Positions 1 to 8,193 of a stretch of DNA of 64,000 bases are shown one piece after another. The number at the start of each line of letters is the position of its first letter. Positions within the stretch are counted from its first letter, which is position 1. The notes beneath the pieces are model-generated. The model was not told the origin of the DNA. It made no database searches and saw only the letters and a list, made by a program, of their open reading frames with translations. The stretch covers positions 1-64,000 of the forward strand of contig NZ_JARGNU010000002.1 of the NCBI RefSeq assembly GCF_029212375.1. The letters run 5' to 3'. The DNA comes from Zhongshania sp. Its GTDB lineage: Bacteria; Pseudomonadota; Gammaproteobacteria; Pseudomonadales; Spongiibacteraceae. The position numbers and the translations under genes are program-made.

Positions 1-23
1 AGTAATCCTTGAGCATCCATAAC

Positions 24-53
24 TGGTGTCCACTTAGTATTAGGTGGACACCA
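24..53. repeat. Perfect 10-bp inverted repeat (hairpin)
   Basis: The arms TGGTGTCCAC (24-33) and GTGGACACCA (44-53) are exact reverse complements around a 10-base loop. There is no T-tract on either side, so a simple intrinsic terminator is not the best reading. Such GTGTCCAC ends also occur at insertion-sequence termini, but no transposase is visible in the window beside it. The function is unknown. Confidence 0.5.
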
Positions 54-154
54 AGACTACTATCTTTAAATAGGATGGGAAGGTGGGTTTGCCGGACGGT
101 TACGAACCGCAGTCCGCCCTAAGCCTTTTTAAAACCCGCAGCACGCCTAACAGC

Positions 155-230
155 GCCACGCTAGACGGGAGACGGTGAACGCAAAAGATAAAGTCTACGT
201 GTTCGCTCTGGCGTCAAGCGTCTCCCCCTG
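155..230. repeat. Intergenic inverted-repeat element, GACGGGAGACG family (copy 1)
   Basis: The left part reads CGCTAGACGGGAGACG and the right part carries GCGTCAAGCGTCTCCCC. The left 16-mer is the exact reverse complement of CGTCTCCCGTCTAGCG at 61291-61306, so the two loci share a repeat family. The spacer between the arms differs from the 61-kb copy. It is probably a small dispersed, MITE-like or REP-like element; this is inference. Confidence 0.6.
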
Positions 231-312
231 CAAAGCATCAATCAAGGTAGTCTGCTATCATCCGAGACCATACTAAAACTCCGCATACCAATTGATGCAA
301 AGTTAAACCCCT

Positions 313-1146
313 ATGCCAGACTCACTAGAAGAATTCGCGTTTGCTCGGTTTTTGAGGTTTTGGCGAGCTGTACATGGACTCAGCCAAGAGGAGCTCGCTT
401 TTCGTCTGCAGTGTTCCCCGCGCCATATTAGCCGCTTAGAAAATGGCAGCAGTCGTCCTAGCGAGGCAATTATTAGCGAAATCGCGCTTGCGTTGAATTT
501 AGGTAAGCGGGACTTAAATCATCTACGGATTTCGGCGGGCTATGCGGCTTCGGAAGAGATAATAGATTTTAATGCGCCGGAGCTAAAATGGTTGCGTAAG
601 GCAATGATTTTAACCTTGCGTGCTCTTGATCCATATCCGACTTCTTTAATGGACACGTCAGCTAATATATTGATGGTCAATCGTGGCTGGCTGGGGTTTT
701 ACAGTAAATTATTGTCGAGTGACGAACTGCAAAAAACAGGTAATTTCTATGATTATCTGTTCAGCCGCGGGGTCAGCGGGGGGGTAAGTAATCTCGAAAA
801 CACCTTGTCTGTGATACTAATGAGCTTACAACAGGTGGCCTTATTCAATAATAAAGACTCCGATCGCGCGACCTTAGCAAGATTGAGCGCGGCGCCAAGC
901 GTTCCTGCTGACTGGCGTCAGCGGGCGGCGGGATTAGAGCCGATGGCGAGTTATCGGGTGCAGGTTAATCTCGATGACGATTTAGCAACTTTCTTTAGTG
1001 TAAGTACGACTGTCGGCGCACTCGGTCCGACGGCATATGCCTCTGAACCTCGACTTACCATCTGCACCCTTTACCCTGAAGACGACGCCCTAGACTTGTC
1101 GGGTCTAGTCGATGACAAAAAAAAACACCCCTTGTTGTTTTATTGA
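313..1146 (+). CDS. XRE-family transcriptional regulator with MmyB-like ligand-binding domain
   Basis: This is a 277-residue DNA-binding regulator. Residues about 12-66 form an HTH_3-type helix-turn-helix (the QEELAFRLQCSPRHISRLE stretch with the conserved S-x-x-E-L-A pattern and the R-x-E-x-G turn). Residues about 100-270 match the MmyB-like PAS-type ligand-binding domain, recognisable from LDPYPTSLMD and the N-x-G-W motif. Proteins of this family are one-component regulators and some have been linked to fatty-acid ligands. It is followed after 122 bp by an acyl-CoA dehydrogenase operon on the same strand, so control of that operon is a reasonable inference. The start is ATG; no strong ribosome-binding site precedes it. 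Confidence 0.85.
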   Translation: MPDSLEEFAFARFLRFWRAVHGLSQEELAFRLQCSPRHISRLENGSSRPSEAIISEIALALNLGKRDLNHLRISAGYAASEEIIDFNAPELKWLRKAMILTLRALDPYPTSLMDTSANILMVNRGWLGFYSKLLSSDELQKTGNFYDYLFSRGVSGGVSNLENTLSVILMSLQQVALFNNKDSDRATLARLSAAPSVPADWRQRAAGLEPMASYRVQVNLDDDLATFFSVSTTVGALGPTAYASEPRLTICTLYPEDDALDLSGLVDDKKKHPLLFY

Positions 1147-1268
1147 GCTGTGCAGGTTCTTTCTTAAGCTTTATTTCTGGAAACAGGACATCGAATGTCG
1201 TGGTGATGCCGAGCCAGCGGTATGACAATGCTTCTTTATAAAAAAAATTACTCAGCTGAGGTTAGATA

Positions 1269-3074
1269 ATGTCTGCGCCTATTTTATGCGATAGAGACTT
1301 GGAGTTTATGCTCTTTGAGTTATTCGATTCAGAAAGCCTTACACGCCGATCGCGTTACGTCGAGCATAGTCGGGAAACCTTTCTAGCATCTATTGCAACC
1401 GCTAAAACGGTTGCGGAGCGTTATTTCTTACCAATCCGTCAAAAAATGGACCTTCATCAGCCGACTTTTGATGGTAGAAAGGTGGCGATGATACCTGAAA
1501 TAAAAGTCGCTTTAGACGCAACATTGGCTGCAGGCTTGGGTTCGACTACTGCTGATTTTGAATTAGGCGGCATGCAGTTACCGCCGATAGTGGCCTCGGT
1601 TGCCAGTGCTTATTTGTCAGCTACTGGCAGTACTGCCATGGGTTACTTGATGTTGACCTCTGCCAATGCCAGCTTAATTTCCGCATACGGTACCCCCGAG
1701 CAAATTAAAACTTGGGTAGAACCTATGCGGATCGGGCGCTTCGCTGGGACCATGGCAATGACTGAGCCCAGCGCGGGCTCAGGTTTAGCCGACCTTACCA
1801 GCAGCGCGGTAAAGGCGGATGACGGCACCTATCGTATTACAGGCAACAAAATTTATATATCGGGCGGTGATCACGATCTTAGCGAGAATATTGTGCATTT
1901 GGTTTTAGCGCGGATAAAGGGCGCGCCCAAAGGCACCAAGGGAATCTCGCTGTTTATTGTGCCTAAGTTTTTACTTAACGAAGATGGCTCCATTGGTGAG
2001 CGCAATGATGTGGCATTAGCCGGCTTATTCCACAAAATGGGTGGTCGTGGCCACACCTCCTGTGCGCTTAATTTTGGCGAGCAGGGTGGTGCTGTGGGCT
2101 ATTTGGTCGGCGAGGAACATCGTGGCCTCAGCTATATGTTTCATATGATGAATGAAGCCCGCATTATGGTCGGCACTGGCGCAGCAACCACCGCACTCAC
2201 TGGCTACCAGTACTCGCTGCACTACGCTAAAGAGCGCCCGCAAGGCCGATTACCCTCGTGTAAAGACCCGCTCTCGGCACCGGTAAACATTATTGAACAT
2301 GCAGATGTGCGGCGGATGTTGCTGGCCCAAAAAGCGTATTCTGAAGGGGCCATGGCGCTGTGTTTGCTAGGCTCACAGCTGGTTGATGACAGTCACACCG
2401 CCGAAACTGAGGCCGCTCGCGCTCGGGCTAAAACCTTGCTAGATATTCTCATACCGGTTATTAAAAGCTGGCCGTCGGAATACGGACCAAAGTCCAATGA
2501 TCTTGCTATTCAGGTACTGGGCGGAGCGGGTTATACAAACGATCATCCGGTGGAGATGTTTTATCGGGACAATCGCTTAAACCCAATTCACGAGGGCACC
2601 ACCGGTATTCAGTCACTGGATTTACTCGCGCGTAAAGTACCAATGAATAATATGGTGGGCTACCAGCTATTGTTAGAAGAGTTTCAAAGCGGTATCGATG
2701 CGGCTCATTCGCGAGCGGAGTTGGCTGACCTCGCCGAGCAACTGAGTGAGGCAGTAGGAATATTGAAGACGACGACAAACTCGTTATTAGCGGCGATGAT
2801 GACCGAGAATATCGACATGGCGCTGTCAAACTCGGTTAAGTATCTTGAACTGTTCGGCAACGTAGTTATTGCATGGCTGTGGCTGAAACAAGGTGTTGTC
2901 GCGACCGATGCTCTCGCTAAAAAGCCGCATGAAAGCGATGAGAATTTTTACCGTGGCAAGCTACAAGCTGCTCGATACTTCTATAGCTTTGAGCTACCAC
3001 AAATCCAAGTATGGTCAAAAATTCTGACGGATTTGGATCGCAGTGCCTATGATATGCAGGCAGCATGGTTTTAA
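1269..3074 (+). CDS. Acyl-CoA dehydrogenase (long, DmdC-like family)
   Basis: A 601-residue FAD flavoprotein that should introduce the 2,3-double bond into an acyl-CoA. It is longer than the usual 380-400-residue enzymes and belongs to the class with an extra C-terminal acyl-CoA dehydrogenase domain (residues about 460-595), as in 3-methylmercaptopropionyl-CoA dehydrogenase DmdC and relatives. Visible landmarks are the TMAMTEPSAGSG flavin-binding segment, the GNKIYISGGDHD segment, and PIHEGTTGIQ with the catalytic glutamate at about residue 442. GAGG lies about 10 bases before the ATG. It is first in a three-gene operon with a MaoC hydratase and an SDR. The substrate cannot be read from sequence; a DMSP-pathway role is only one option. 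Confidence 0.88.
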   Translation: MSAPILCDRDLEFMLFELFDSESLTRRSRYVEHSRETFLASIATAKTVAERYFLPIRQKMDLHQPTFDGRKVAMIPEIKVALDATLAAGLGSTTADFELGGMQLPPIVASVASAYLSATGSTAMGYLMLTSANASLISAYGTPEQIKTWVEPMRIGRFAGTMAMTEPSAGSGLADLTSSAVKADDGTYRITGNKIYISGGDHDLSENIVHLVLARIKGAPKGTKGISLFIVPKFLLNEDGSIGERNDVALAGLFHKMGGRGHTSCALNFGEQGGAVGYLVGEEHRGLSYMFHMMNEARIMVGTGAATTALTGYQYSLHYAKERPQGRLPSCKDPLSAPVNIIEHADVRRMLLAQKAYSEGAMALCLLGSQLVDDSHTAETEAARARAKTLLDILIPVIKSWPSEYGPKSNDLAIQVLGGAGYTNDHPVEMFYRDNRLNPIHEGTTGIQSLDLLARKVPMNNMVGYQLLLEEFQSGIDAAHSRAELADLAEQLSEAVGILKTTTNSLLAAMMTENIDMALSNSVKYLELFGNVVIAWLWLKQGVVATDALAKKPHESDENFYRGKLQAARYFYSFELPQIQVWSKILTDLDRSAYDMQAAWF

Positions 3075-3104
3075 CATCTAATACTAATAAGAGAGGGTAT
3101 TGCC

Positions 3105-3566
3105 TTGGTTACTTTTGTTAATAAAGAAAATGTTGCTGAAAAAATCGGGTTTGAGCCGGAGCCAACTTCGTGGTTTACCGTTGACCAAGAAACCATTAAT
3201 AAATTTGCAGATTGCACTTTAGATCGCCAGTTTATTCACGTAGATCCCAATAAAGCCAAGGCTACGCCGTTTGGTACTACGATTGCACACGGCTTTTTGA
3301 GTTTGTCGATGCTCTCCCATTTTGCCGAACAATACAGTGTATTGATTAATGGCTACTATATGGGTGTGAATTATGGCTTCGATAAAGTGCGCTTTATCTC
3401 GCCGGTAAAAGTGAATAGCCGTATACGCGCGGTGCCGAAAATTCTAGATATAAGTACCAGTAAGCCAGGTCAGTACCTGTTTAAGACTCAGGTTACCATT
3501 GAAATAGAAAACGAAGATAAACCCGCCTGTGTGGCTGAATGGCTAACCGTGCAAATGATTGCTTAA
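3105..3566 (+). CDS. MaoC-like (R)-specific enoyl-CoA hydratase
   Basis: A 153-residue single hot-dog domain protein. The hydratase motif is clear: D40 and H45 within DRQFIHVDPNKAKATPFG, followed by IAHGFLSLSM, the pattern of R-specific enoyl-CoA hydratases such as PhaJ. It should add water to a trans-2-enoyl-CoA, the step after the upstream dehydrogenase. Translation probably starts at TTG (3105), with GAGAGGG about 8 bases upstream; no in-frame ATG is nearby. It lies 30 bp after the acyl-CoA dehydrogenase, and its end comes just before the SDR start, so the genes are surely co-transcribed. Confidence 0.88.
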   Translation: MVTFVNKENVAEKIGFEPEPTSWFTVDQETINKFADCTLDRQFIHVDPNKAKATPFGTTIAHGFLSLSMLSHFAEQYSVLINGYYMGVNYGFDKVRFISPVKVNSRIRAVPKILDISTSKPGQYLFKTQVTIEIENEDKPACVAEWLTVQMIA

Positions 3567-3576
3567 GGAGAATGTA

Positions 3577-4494
3577 ATGACAATTCGATTTGATGGCCAA
3601 GTGGCTATAGTTACTGGCGCGGGCAATGGTTTGGGCCGCAGCCACGCACTGGCTTTGGCTGCTCGCGGCGCAAAAGTGGTCGTTAATGATTTGGGCGGCG
3701 CACGCGATGGCAGTGGTGCCTCCTCTGCTGCGGCCGCTGAAGTGGTTGAATTAATAAAACAAGGCGGTGGTGATGCGATTGCTCACGGTGCCAATGTTGC
3801 CAATTTCGCAGAAGTTGAAGACATGGTCGGGCAAGCCATGGCCAAGTGGGGGCGAGTTGATATTCTCATTAATAATGCAGGAATATTACGGGATAAATCT
3901 TTCGCTAAAATGAGCTTGGATGATTTCAAATTAGTCATGGACGTTCATCTGATGGGGTCGGTGAATTGCTGCAAAGCGGTGTGGGACATTATGCGCGAGC
4001 AAAACTACGGGCGTATCGTGATGACCACATCGTCGAGCGGTATGTACGGTAACTTTGGTCAGAGTAATTACGGCGCGGCAAAAATGGCTGTTTTAGGCTT
4101 AATGAACACTCTAGTTTTGGAAGGCGCCAAGAACAATATTAGGGTGAATGCGCTGGCACCAACTGCTGGCACACGTATGACCGAAGACATTATGCCGGAA
4201 GAGTTTATGGGTTTGTTGACACCAGAGGCGGTGACCGCAGGTGCTTTGTTACTTTGCCATAACGATGCCCCAACGCGGCAAATTCTGTGCGCGGGTGCGG
4301 GCGGTTATGCCAGCGCTAGGCTCGTTGAAACAGACGGAATTTTCTTGTCTGCGGAGGAGCAAACTCCAGAAAATATCGCAGCCCAGTGGCAGACCGTCAA
4401 CGATATTAATACCCAGCAAGAACTCGCGTCGGGATTAAAACAGAGTGAGAAGTTTCTAAGTAAGGCCATGGCTAATCTTCAAACTAAGGCGTAA
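3577..4494 (+). CDS. Short-chain dehydrogenase, (3R)-hydroxyacyl-CoA dehydrogenase-like
   Basis: A 305-residue Rossmann-fold SDR resembling the dehydrogenase part of peroxisomal multifunctional enzyme 2 (HSD17B4). Cofactor motif TGAGNGLG is at residues 13-20, followed by VVVNDLGGARDG typical of that subgroup. NNAG and the catalytic S-Y-K set (TTSSSGMYGNFGQSNYGAAK) are all present. The ATG at 3577 is chosen because AAGGAG lies 6 bases before it; an upstream in-frame start at 3559 would overlap the previous gene without a ribosome site. With the MaoC protein it gives hydration and oxidation of an enoyl-CoA, completing most of a beta-oxidation turn. No thiolase is present in the window. Confidence 0.88.
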   Translation: MTIRFDGQVAIVTGAGNGLGRSHALALAARGAKVVVNDLGGARDGSGASSAAAAEVVELIKQGGGDAIAHGANVANFAEVEDMVGQAMAKWGRVDILINNAGILRDKSFAKMSLDDFKLVMDVHLMGSVNCCKAVWDIMREQNYGRIVMTTSSSGMYGNFGQSNYGAAKMAVLGLMNTLVLEGAKNNIRVNALAPTAGTRMTEDIMPEEFMGLLTPEAVTAGALLLCHNDAPTRQILCAGAGGYASARLVETDGIFLSAEEQTPENIAAQWQTVNDINTQQELASGLKQSEKFLSKAMANLQTKA

Positions 4495-4810
4495 TGCATT
4501 TGATGGGTTGGAATTATTCGCAGGCATTTTCTAAATACTAGTCGCTAATTCAAGTGATTGGCAGTAAGGCGTATCCGCTTGTTACAGTCGCTTCGCGAGC
4601 GGCGACCATTGCGGCCTTGTGACGTGCAACCGACCCCAAGGGTATAACTACAGCTATGGGGAAAGCCCAATTTTTTCTTGGCGATGGCGTAATATTTTTC
4701 GTCAGCTTGGGCAGGGTGTCGTGCAAATGACTGTTCGGCGACAGTAAGCATTCAAGCAAATTGAGTGCTTACTGTGCCTAGAGTAGCAGTTGACGATTAA
4801 GAGTATTTCT
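4495..4810. other. Intergenic region between convergent operons
   Basis: No protein gene is supported. Short reading frames of 60-70 codons exist on the minus strand, but they overlap each other in two frames and match no family I recognise. The one clear element is an imperfect 15-bp inverted repeat at 4741-4775, close to the end of the minus-strand operon. The rest may be decayed coding sequence, but nothing recognisable supports that. Confidence 0.5.
4741..4775. repeat. Stem-loop with 15-bp arms between convergent genes
   Basis: The arms ACAGTAAGCATTCAA (4741-4755) and TTGAGTGCTTACTGT (4761-4775) pair with one mismatch around a 5-base loop. The element sits in the gap between two convergent operons, the usual place for a bidirectional terminator, but neither side has a T-tract. 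It could be a terminator, an RNA-processing hairpin or a dispersed repeat. Confidence 0.5.
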
Positions 4811-5587
4811 TTACGCCAAAGAAATAGAATGCCCCGCGTCCACAGTTAATATTGAGCCGTTCATATGGCAGGAGGCGTCACTGGCGAGCAGTAGCAAGGG
4901 CCCGTCTAACTCCTCGACATTACCTAGGCGTTTTAAGGGATGCATTTGAATGAGCGCCCGACCTTCGTCAGAATCAAACAGCGTTGACGACATTTCGGTT
5001 TTAAAATAGCCAGGCGCAAGCGCATTGACGCGAATATTTTTGCCAAATAGGTCGCGGGCCATCGCCTTGGTCAATTGATTTACTGCCGCCTTAAGCGCGC
5101 AGTAGGCGGGCATGCCGGGCATCACTCGGTCGCCGGTAATTGAGGTGATGTTGACGATGGCCCCTGTTTCATTGGCTGCTAGTAATGCACTGGCAAAACG
5201 TCGGCACAGGCGCATGGTGCCAGATAGGTTTACGTTGATCAGGCTGTCCCAGCTTTCGTCTTGCACATCTGGAAACAGACCAAAATCCGCCTGCGCGGCG
5301 CAGTGCACCAAAACATTGGCGCGTCCGTAAATTTCTTCTATTTGCGCAAATATCTCCGCTATGGATTTTACGCTGCTAATGTCGCCGGCTATTGCTATAG
5401 CATCGCCGCCGTCGGCACGAATCGCGTCAGCCACACTCTCTAAGCGCGTGGCGTCACGGGCCACACAGACTGTTTTAGCACCGGCCCTCGCGAGGGTGTG
5501 GGCAAATTGGCGGCCGATGCCGGTGCCCGCGCCGGTCACCACCGCGATTTTAGACTTCATCGAAAATAGCGTTTCTATGTTTTGCAT
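4811..5587 (-). CDS. Short-chain dehydrogenase/reductase (classical SDR)
   Basis: A 258-residue NAD(P)-dependent oxidoreductase. Cofactor motif TGAGTGIGRQ, the HCAAQ variant of NNAG, the serine in NITSITG, and Y-x-x-x-K in AYCALKAAV are all visible, as is NIRVNALAPGYFKTEM. It resembles gluconate 5-dehydrogenase/FabG-like SDRs; the substrate is unknown. It is the last gene of a minus-strand operon, 13 bp after the DUF1214 gene. A second start ten codons in (MKSKIAVV) would better match usual SDR N-termini, but the upstream ATG has a purine-rich site before it. The context suggests acting on an alcohol or ketone intermediate of the same pathway as its neighbours. Confidence 0.85.
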   Translation of the reverse strand: MQNIETLFSMKSKIAVVTGAGTGIGRQFAHTLARAGAKTVCVARDATRLESVADAIRADGGDAIAIAGDISSVKSIAEIFAQIEEIYGRANVLVHCAAQADFGLFPDVQDESWDSLINVNLSGTMRLCRRFASALLAANETGAIVNITSITGDRVMPGMPAYCALKAAVNQLTKAMARDLFGKNIRVNALAPGYFKTEMSSTLFDSDEGRALIQMHPLKRLGNVEELDGPLLLLASDASCHMNGSILTVDAGHSISLA

Positions 5588-5600
5588 TTCCGACCCCTGC

Positions 5601-6788
5601 TTAATCGCGACCGAGACGTGGGAAAGACCACGCGCGTTTTTGCAATAGCACTTGGCGCTGCTCTCCCGAAACCCGCGGTGTTGATGTGGGTAATAAGTCC
5701 ACCACCTCGTGCAGTTTCACGCGTTTCATACGCGTTGGTAGAATGGCATCGGCTTCGTAGTAACGCACGGTAACCAACCCTTTCTGGTGTCCGCCGGCAT
5801 CCAACCAATTGCCAATGCTGGGGTCGTCGTGAGCAATTACCGCGCGAAATATACCGTCGTCATCTACCCATGCTTGATGGTCGTTCAATGAGGTTTGGCG
5901 TAAATGGTAGTCTCGTGCCTCCCAAAATTGACTGCCAATCTGAATATTCCAAAATTTGGTTTTCGGCAATTCTATTTCTAGGAGCACTGCTTCATCGGGA
6001 CCGCAGTGGTATACCGCTTTGCCGTAACGCAAAGAGGCGAAGCCGTAGTCAATGCCGTCGAAAGACAGCTCGTTATCTTTGCCGTTGTAGTAGCTGCCCA
6101 CGGTTTTGCGAAATCCCGCAGGCATTTCTTTCAAAAGGTCGCAGTACAATTCTAAGTTGCGACGAATATCGTCCTCTTGCAGCGGTGGCGGCGGCAGGGG
6201 CTTGTCTTTGGTGATGATTGTTAAACGCGCGGGCTGCTCAGTATCCCAATCGCTAAAGTACTGCCGAAACACCAAATTACAGGGGCCATCAGGAAGCTTT
6301 AACCAGTTAGTGGCATTGGCGGGGCGCTCCTTACTGACATGGATCTCCACTTGATTGTTTGGGCCTACTTCGAGGTCTTGTAAGCGATGAAAGAGTTTCC
6401 AGTCCCCAAGGTGGGCGATGTGGTCTTCTCTCACTTCTAAATCAATAACTTTTGCCGTGCCGCGATCACCAACTATGCGGTAACTGTTATCACCGTGGGC
6501 CGGCGCCCAAGTGTAATGGCAGTCGGCTGACGGCAAACCCCACTGCACCTTGGTGCCCAGCAGCTGCATAAAATGGGGATAGTCGGGGTTGATGTTTTCT
6601 AGGGTAATGGGCTGACCACCGGAAATTAGGCGGGTTAATTGCCTAACGCCTTCGGCGCGGCTTAAATCATCGTCTATGCTTGGGTCGTCCCAAACGAGGG
6701 ACTCCATCTCGGCCATTACCTTGACCACTTGCCGCCAAATATTTGGGTTTGCGAAGCTTAAATCTTTGAAAGAGGTTCTGTCGGTCAT
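5601..6788 (-). CDS. DUF1214 domain-containing protein
   Basis: A 395-residue soluble protein. I recognise the DUF1214 family by its C-terminal half: FWNIQIGSQFWEARDYHLRQ, followed by the AHDDPSIGNWLDAGGHQKG segment (residues about 290-345), with an R-Y-Y-E strand after it. The enzymatic activity of this family is not established. There is no signal peptide or membrane segment. A good AAGGA site lies before the ATG. It stands 27 bp after the sulfotransferase-like gene and 13 bp before the SDR, so the three form one operon. DUF1214 genes are often found among lipid or steroid-type catabolic genes, which fits here but does not prove a role. Confidence 0.8.
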   Translation of the reverse strand: MTDRTSFKDLSFANPNIWRQVVKVMAEMESLVWDDPSIDDDLSRAEGVRQLTRLISGGQPITLENINPDYPHFMQLLGTKVQWGLPSADCHYTWAPAHGDNSYRIVGDRGTAKVIDLEVREDHIAHLGDWKLFHRLQDLEVGPNNQVEIHVSKERPANATNWLKLPDGPCNLVFRQYFSDWDTEQPARLTIITKDKPLPPPPLQEDDIRRNLELYCDLLKEMPAGFRKTVGSYYNGKDNELSFDGIDYGFASLRYGKAVYHCGPDEAVLLEIELPKTKFWNIQIGSQFWEARDYHLRQTSLNDHQAWVDDDGIFRAVIAHDDPSIGNWLDAGGHQKGLVTVRYYEADAILPTRMKRVKLHEVVDLLPTSTPRVSGEQRQVLLQKRAWSFPRLGRD

Positions 6789-6815
6789 TTTGTAATCCTT
6801 CTTTACTATGTGAAT

Positions 6816-8009
6816 TTAGTGAGTGATAAACGCCGAAAACTGGCGTTGATATTCTGCGAATCGGGTGTTGATCATGTCAGGGCTTACACCGTAGTCGGCG
6901 CAGGAATAGCTGTAGGTGCCAAACTGGTGCTGTGGTCGCTCGGCCTCAAAGGCGTGGATAGCTGCCAGCGAATCCTGATTAAATTCAATGTCGGCGGCGG
7001 CAAATATTTGCTGCACCAGCTCAGGCGCCTTAGAGAGCACATCTTCGTAGCGCACATCCATAATTCTGCCGGGCGGAAGCTGGCTGCGAATTTTTAAATA
7101 GCGGTCCATTGAGCAACCGAAATAATCGAGTAACTCGGGGCCGATGACTTGGCTGTCTACCGAGTCGCTGTGGATGCGGCGCATTTCCTCCATTAAGCCC
7201 GACATTGACGGAATAATACTGGTGACATCGCGGTGGCAGTTCACTAGTACCGCATCAGGAAAAACGCTCAGCAGAGTGTCGAGCAGCCCTGTATGGCAGG
7301 GCGATTTTAATACCCAGGGGCGGCCTCGACGGCCACCATCCTGCCACTGGAGATACTGCATTTGTTCAAAGAGAAACTGATAGCTAGGCCGCTGATCAAT
7401 GCTCATAGCAAATTTATAGAACGACGGCATGCGGGCAAACATCCAGGTAACCACGCATTGAAATGAACCCTGCATTAGCAGCACTTCTTCGTCGGCTTGA
7501 AGCGCTTCGGTGGGGTGGCGGGCCATAAACCCAGGGAAATTGTGTGCAAACATTTCTACTACTTCTTGGGCGGCCGCGATGCGCTCTTTTGGATTACCCG
7601 CTTGCTCACTAGGGAAGGGCGCGGGGTTCATCATTTTCCAATAAATCATGCCCTGAGTTTGCGGAGCCGCCGACAAAACTCTCTGCAATTTGGTGGTACC
7701 CGTACGGGGCAGGCCAAGCACCACAATGGGCTTTTCGATTTTCTCTTGTAGAATTTCGGGATGGGCGTGCACATCTCGCACATAACGCAGGCGGTTTATT
7801 AGCGAGTTTAGCAAGCCGCCAAAGGCCAACTCCTCGCCCAGTGGCGATAATTTCGCTTCCTTGTTAAAGCCACTCACCAGTATTTCTAGGCCTTCTAAAA
7901 ACTGGGTGTCACCAAAATCCGAGAGCCCAGTGGCCTGCTCGGCGGTGGCCATTAAATCGGCAACCGTTTTGGGTGTTGTCGAGCTTGGTAACTGAGATGT
8001 TTGCGTCAT
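6816..8009 (-). CDS. Sulfotransferase-family protein (Sulfotransfer_3 type)
   Basis: A 397-residue protein with the PAPS 5'-phosphosulfate loop GLPRTGTTKLQR at about residues 99-110 and a 3'-phosphate-binding segment around VNCHRDVTSIIPSMSG. The family transfers sulfate from PAPS to hydroxyl groups, although many bacterial members of this branch are uncharacterised. The start is well supported: GGAGG lies 6 bases before the ATG. It is the first gene of the minus-strand operon with DUF1214 and SDR, and its promoter region is shared with the divergent AraC-type regulator. That arrangement suggests control by the regulator. The sulfate acceptor is unknown. Confidence 0.82.
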   Translation of the reverse strand: MTQTSQLPSSTTPKTVADLMATAEQATGLSDFGDTQFLEGLEILVSGFNKEAKLSPLGEELAFGGLLNSLINRLRYVRDVHAHPEILQEKIEKPIVVLGLPRTGTTKLQRVLSAAPQTQGMIYWKMMNPAPFPSEQAGNPKERIAAAQEVVEMFAHNFPGFMARHPTEALQADEEVLLMQGSFQCVVTWMFARMPSFYKFAMSIDQRPSYQFLFEQMQYLQWQDGGRRGRPWVLKSPCHTGLLDTLLSVFPDAVLVNCHRDVTSIIPSMSGLMEEMRRIHSDSVDSQVIGPELLDYFGCSMDRYLKIRSQLPPGRIMDVRYEDVLSKAPELVQQIFAAADIEFNQDSLAAIHAFEAERPQHQFGTYSYSCADYGVSPDMINTRFAEYQRQFSAFITH

Positions 8010-8072
8010 TGGTCCTCCAGAGAGTATTCTTTTTATGGTTTAGGAGCTGAGTGCGATTTATAGCAACAAGCG

Positions 8073-8105
8073 GTGGCAAACAATATCGAAATAATACGTT
8101 GCCAC
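8073..8105. promoter_or_regulatory. Candidate operator: GTGGCAA inverted repeat in divergent promoter region
   Basis: GTGGCAA (8073-8079) and TTGCCAC (8099-8105) are exact reverse complements 19 bases apart, in the 184-bp gap between the divergent sulfotransferase and AraC-regulator genes. The heptamer GTGGCAA recurs at 10395-10401 upstream of the NTF2/oxidoreductase genes. Two half-sites about two helical turns apart fit AraC-family binding, but this is inference from sequence only. Confidence 0.35.
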
Positions 8106-8193
8106 AATGATGAAATCGTCCGTGTGGGCGTCGTGATCAGCTAGGTAAAATCACAATAATATCAATAGCAAAGAGTCCATCGAGGACGGCGAA

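Larger units (their letters stand above)
1..312. other. Intergenic region at left window edge
   Basis: No coding region is supported here. It contains a 10-bp-arm hairpin at 24-53 and an inverted-repeat element at about 155-230 related to elements near 61.2 and 61.4 kb. The last 70 bases should hold the promoter of the downstream XRE regulator, but no convincing -35/-10 pair was recognised. What lies to the left is outside the window. Confidence 0.6.

Noticed and set aside
4545-4759. Two overlapping minus-strand reading frames of about 68 codons in the convergent gap
   Set aside because: They cover the same bases in two frames, match no recognisable family and run into the stem-loop; neither has a ribosome-binding site.
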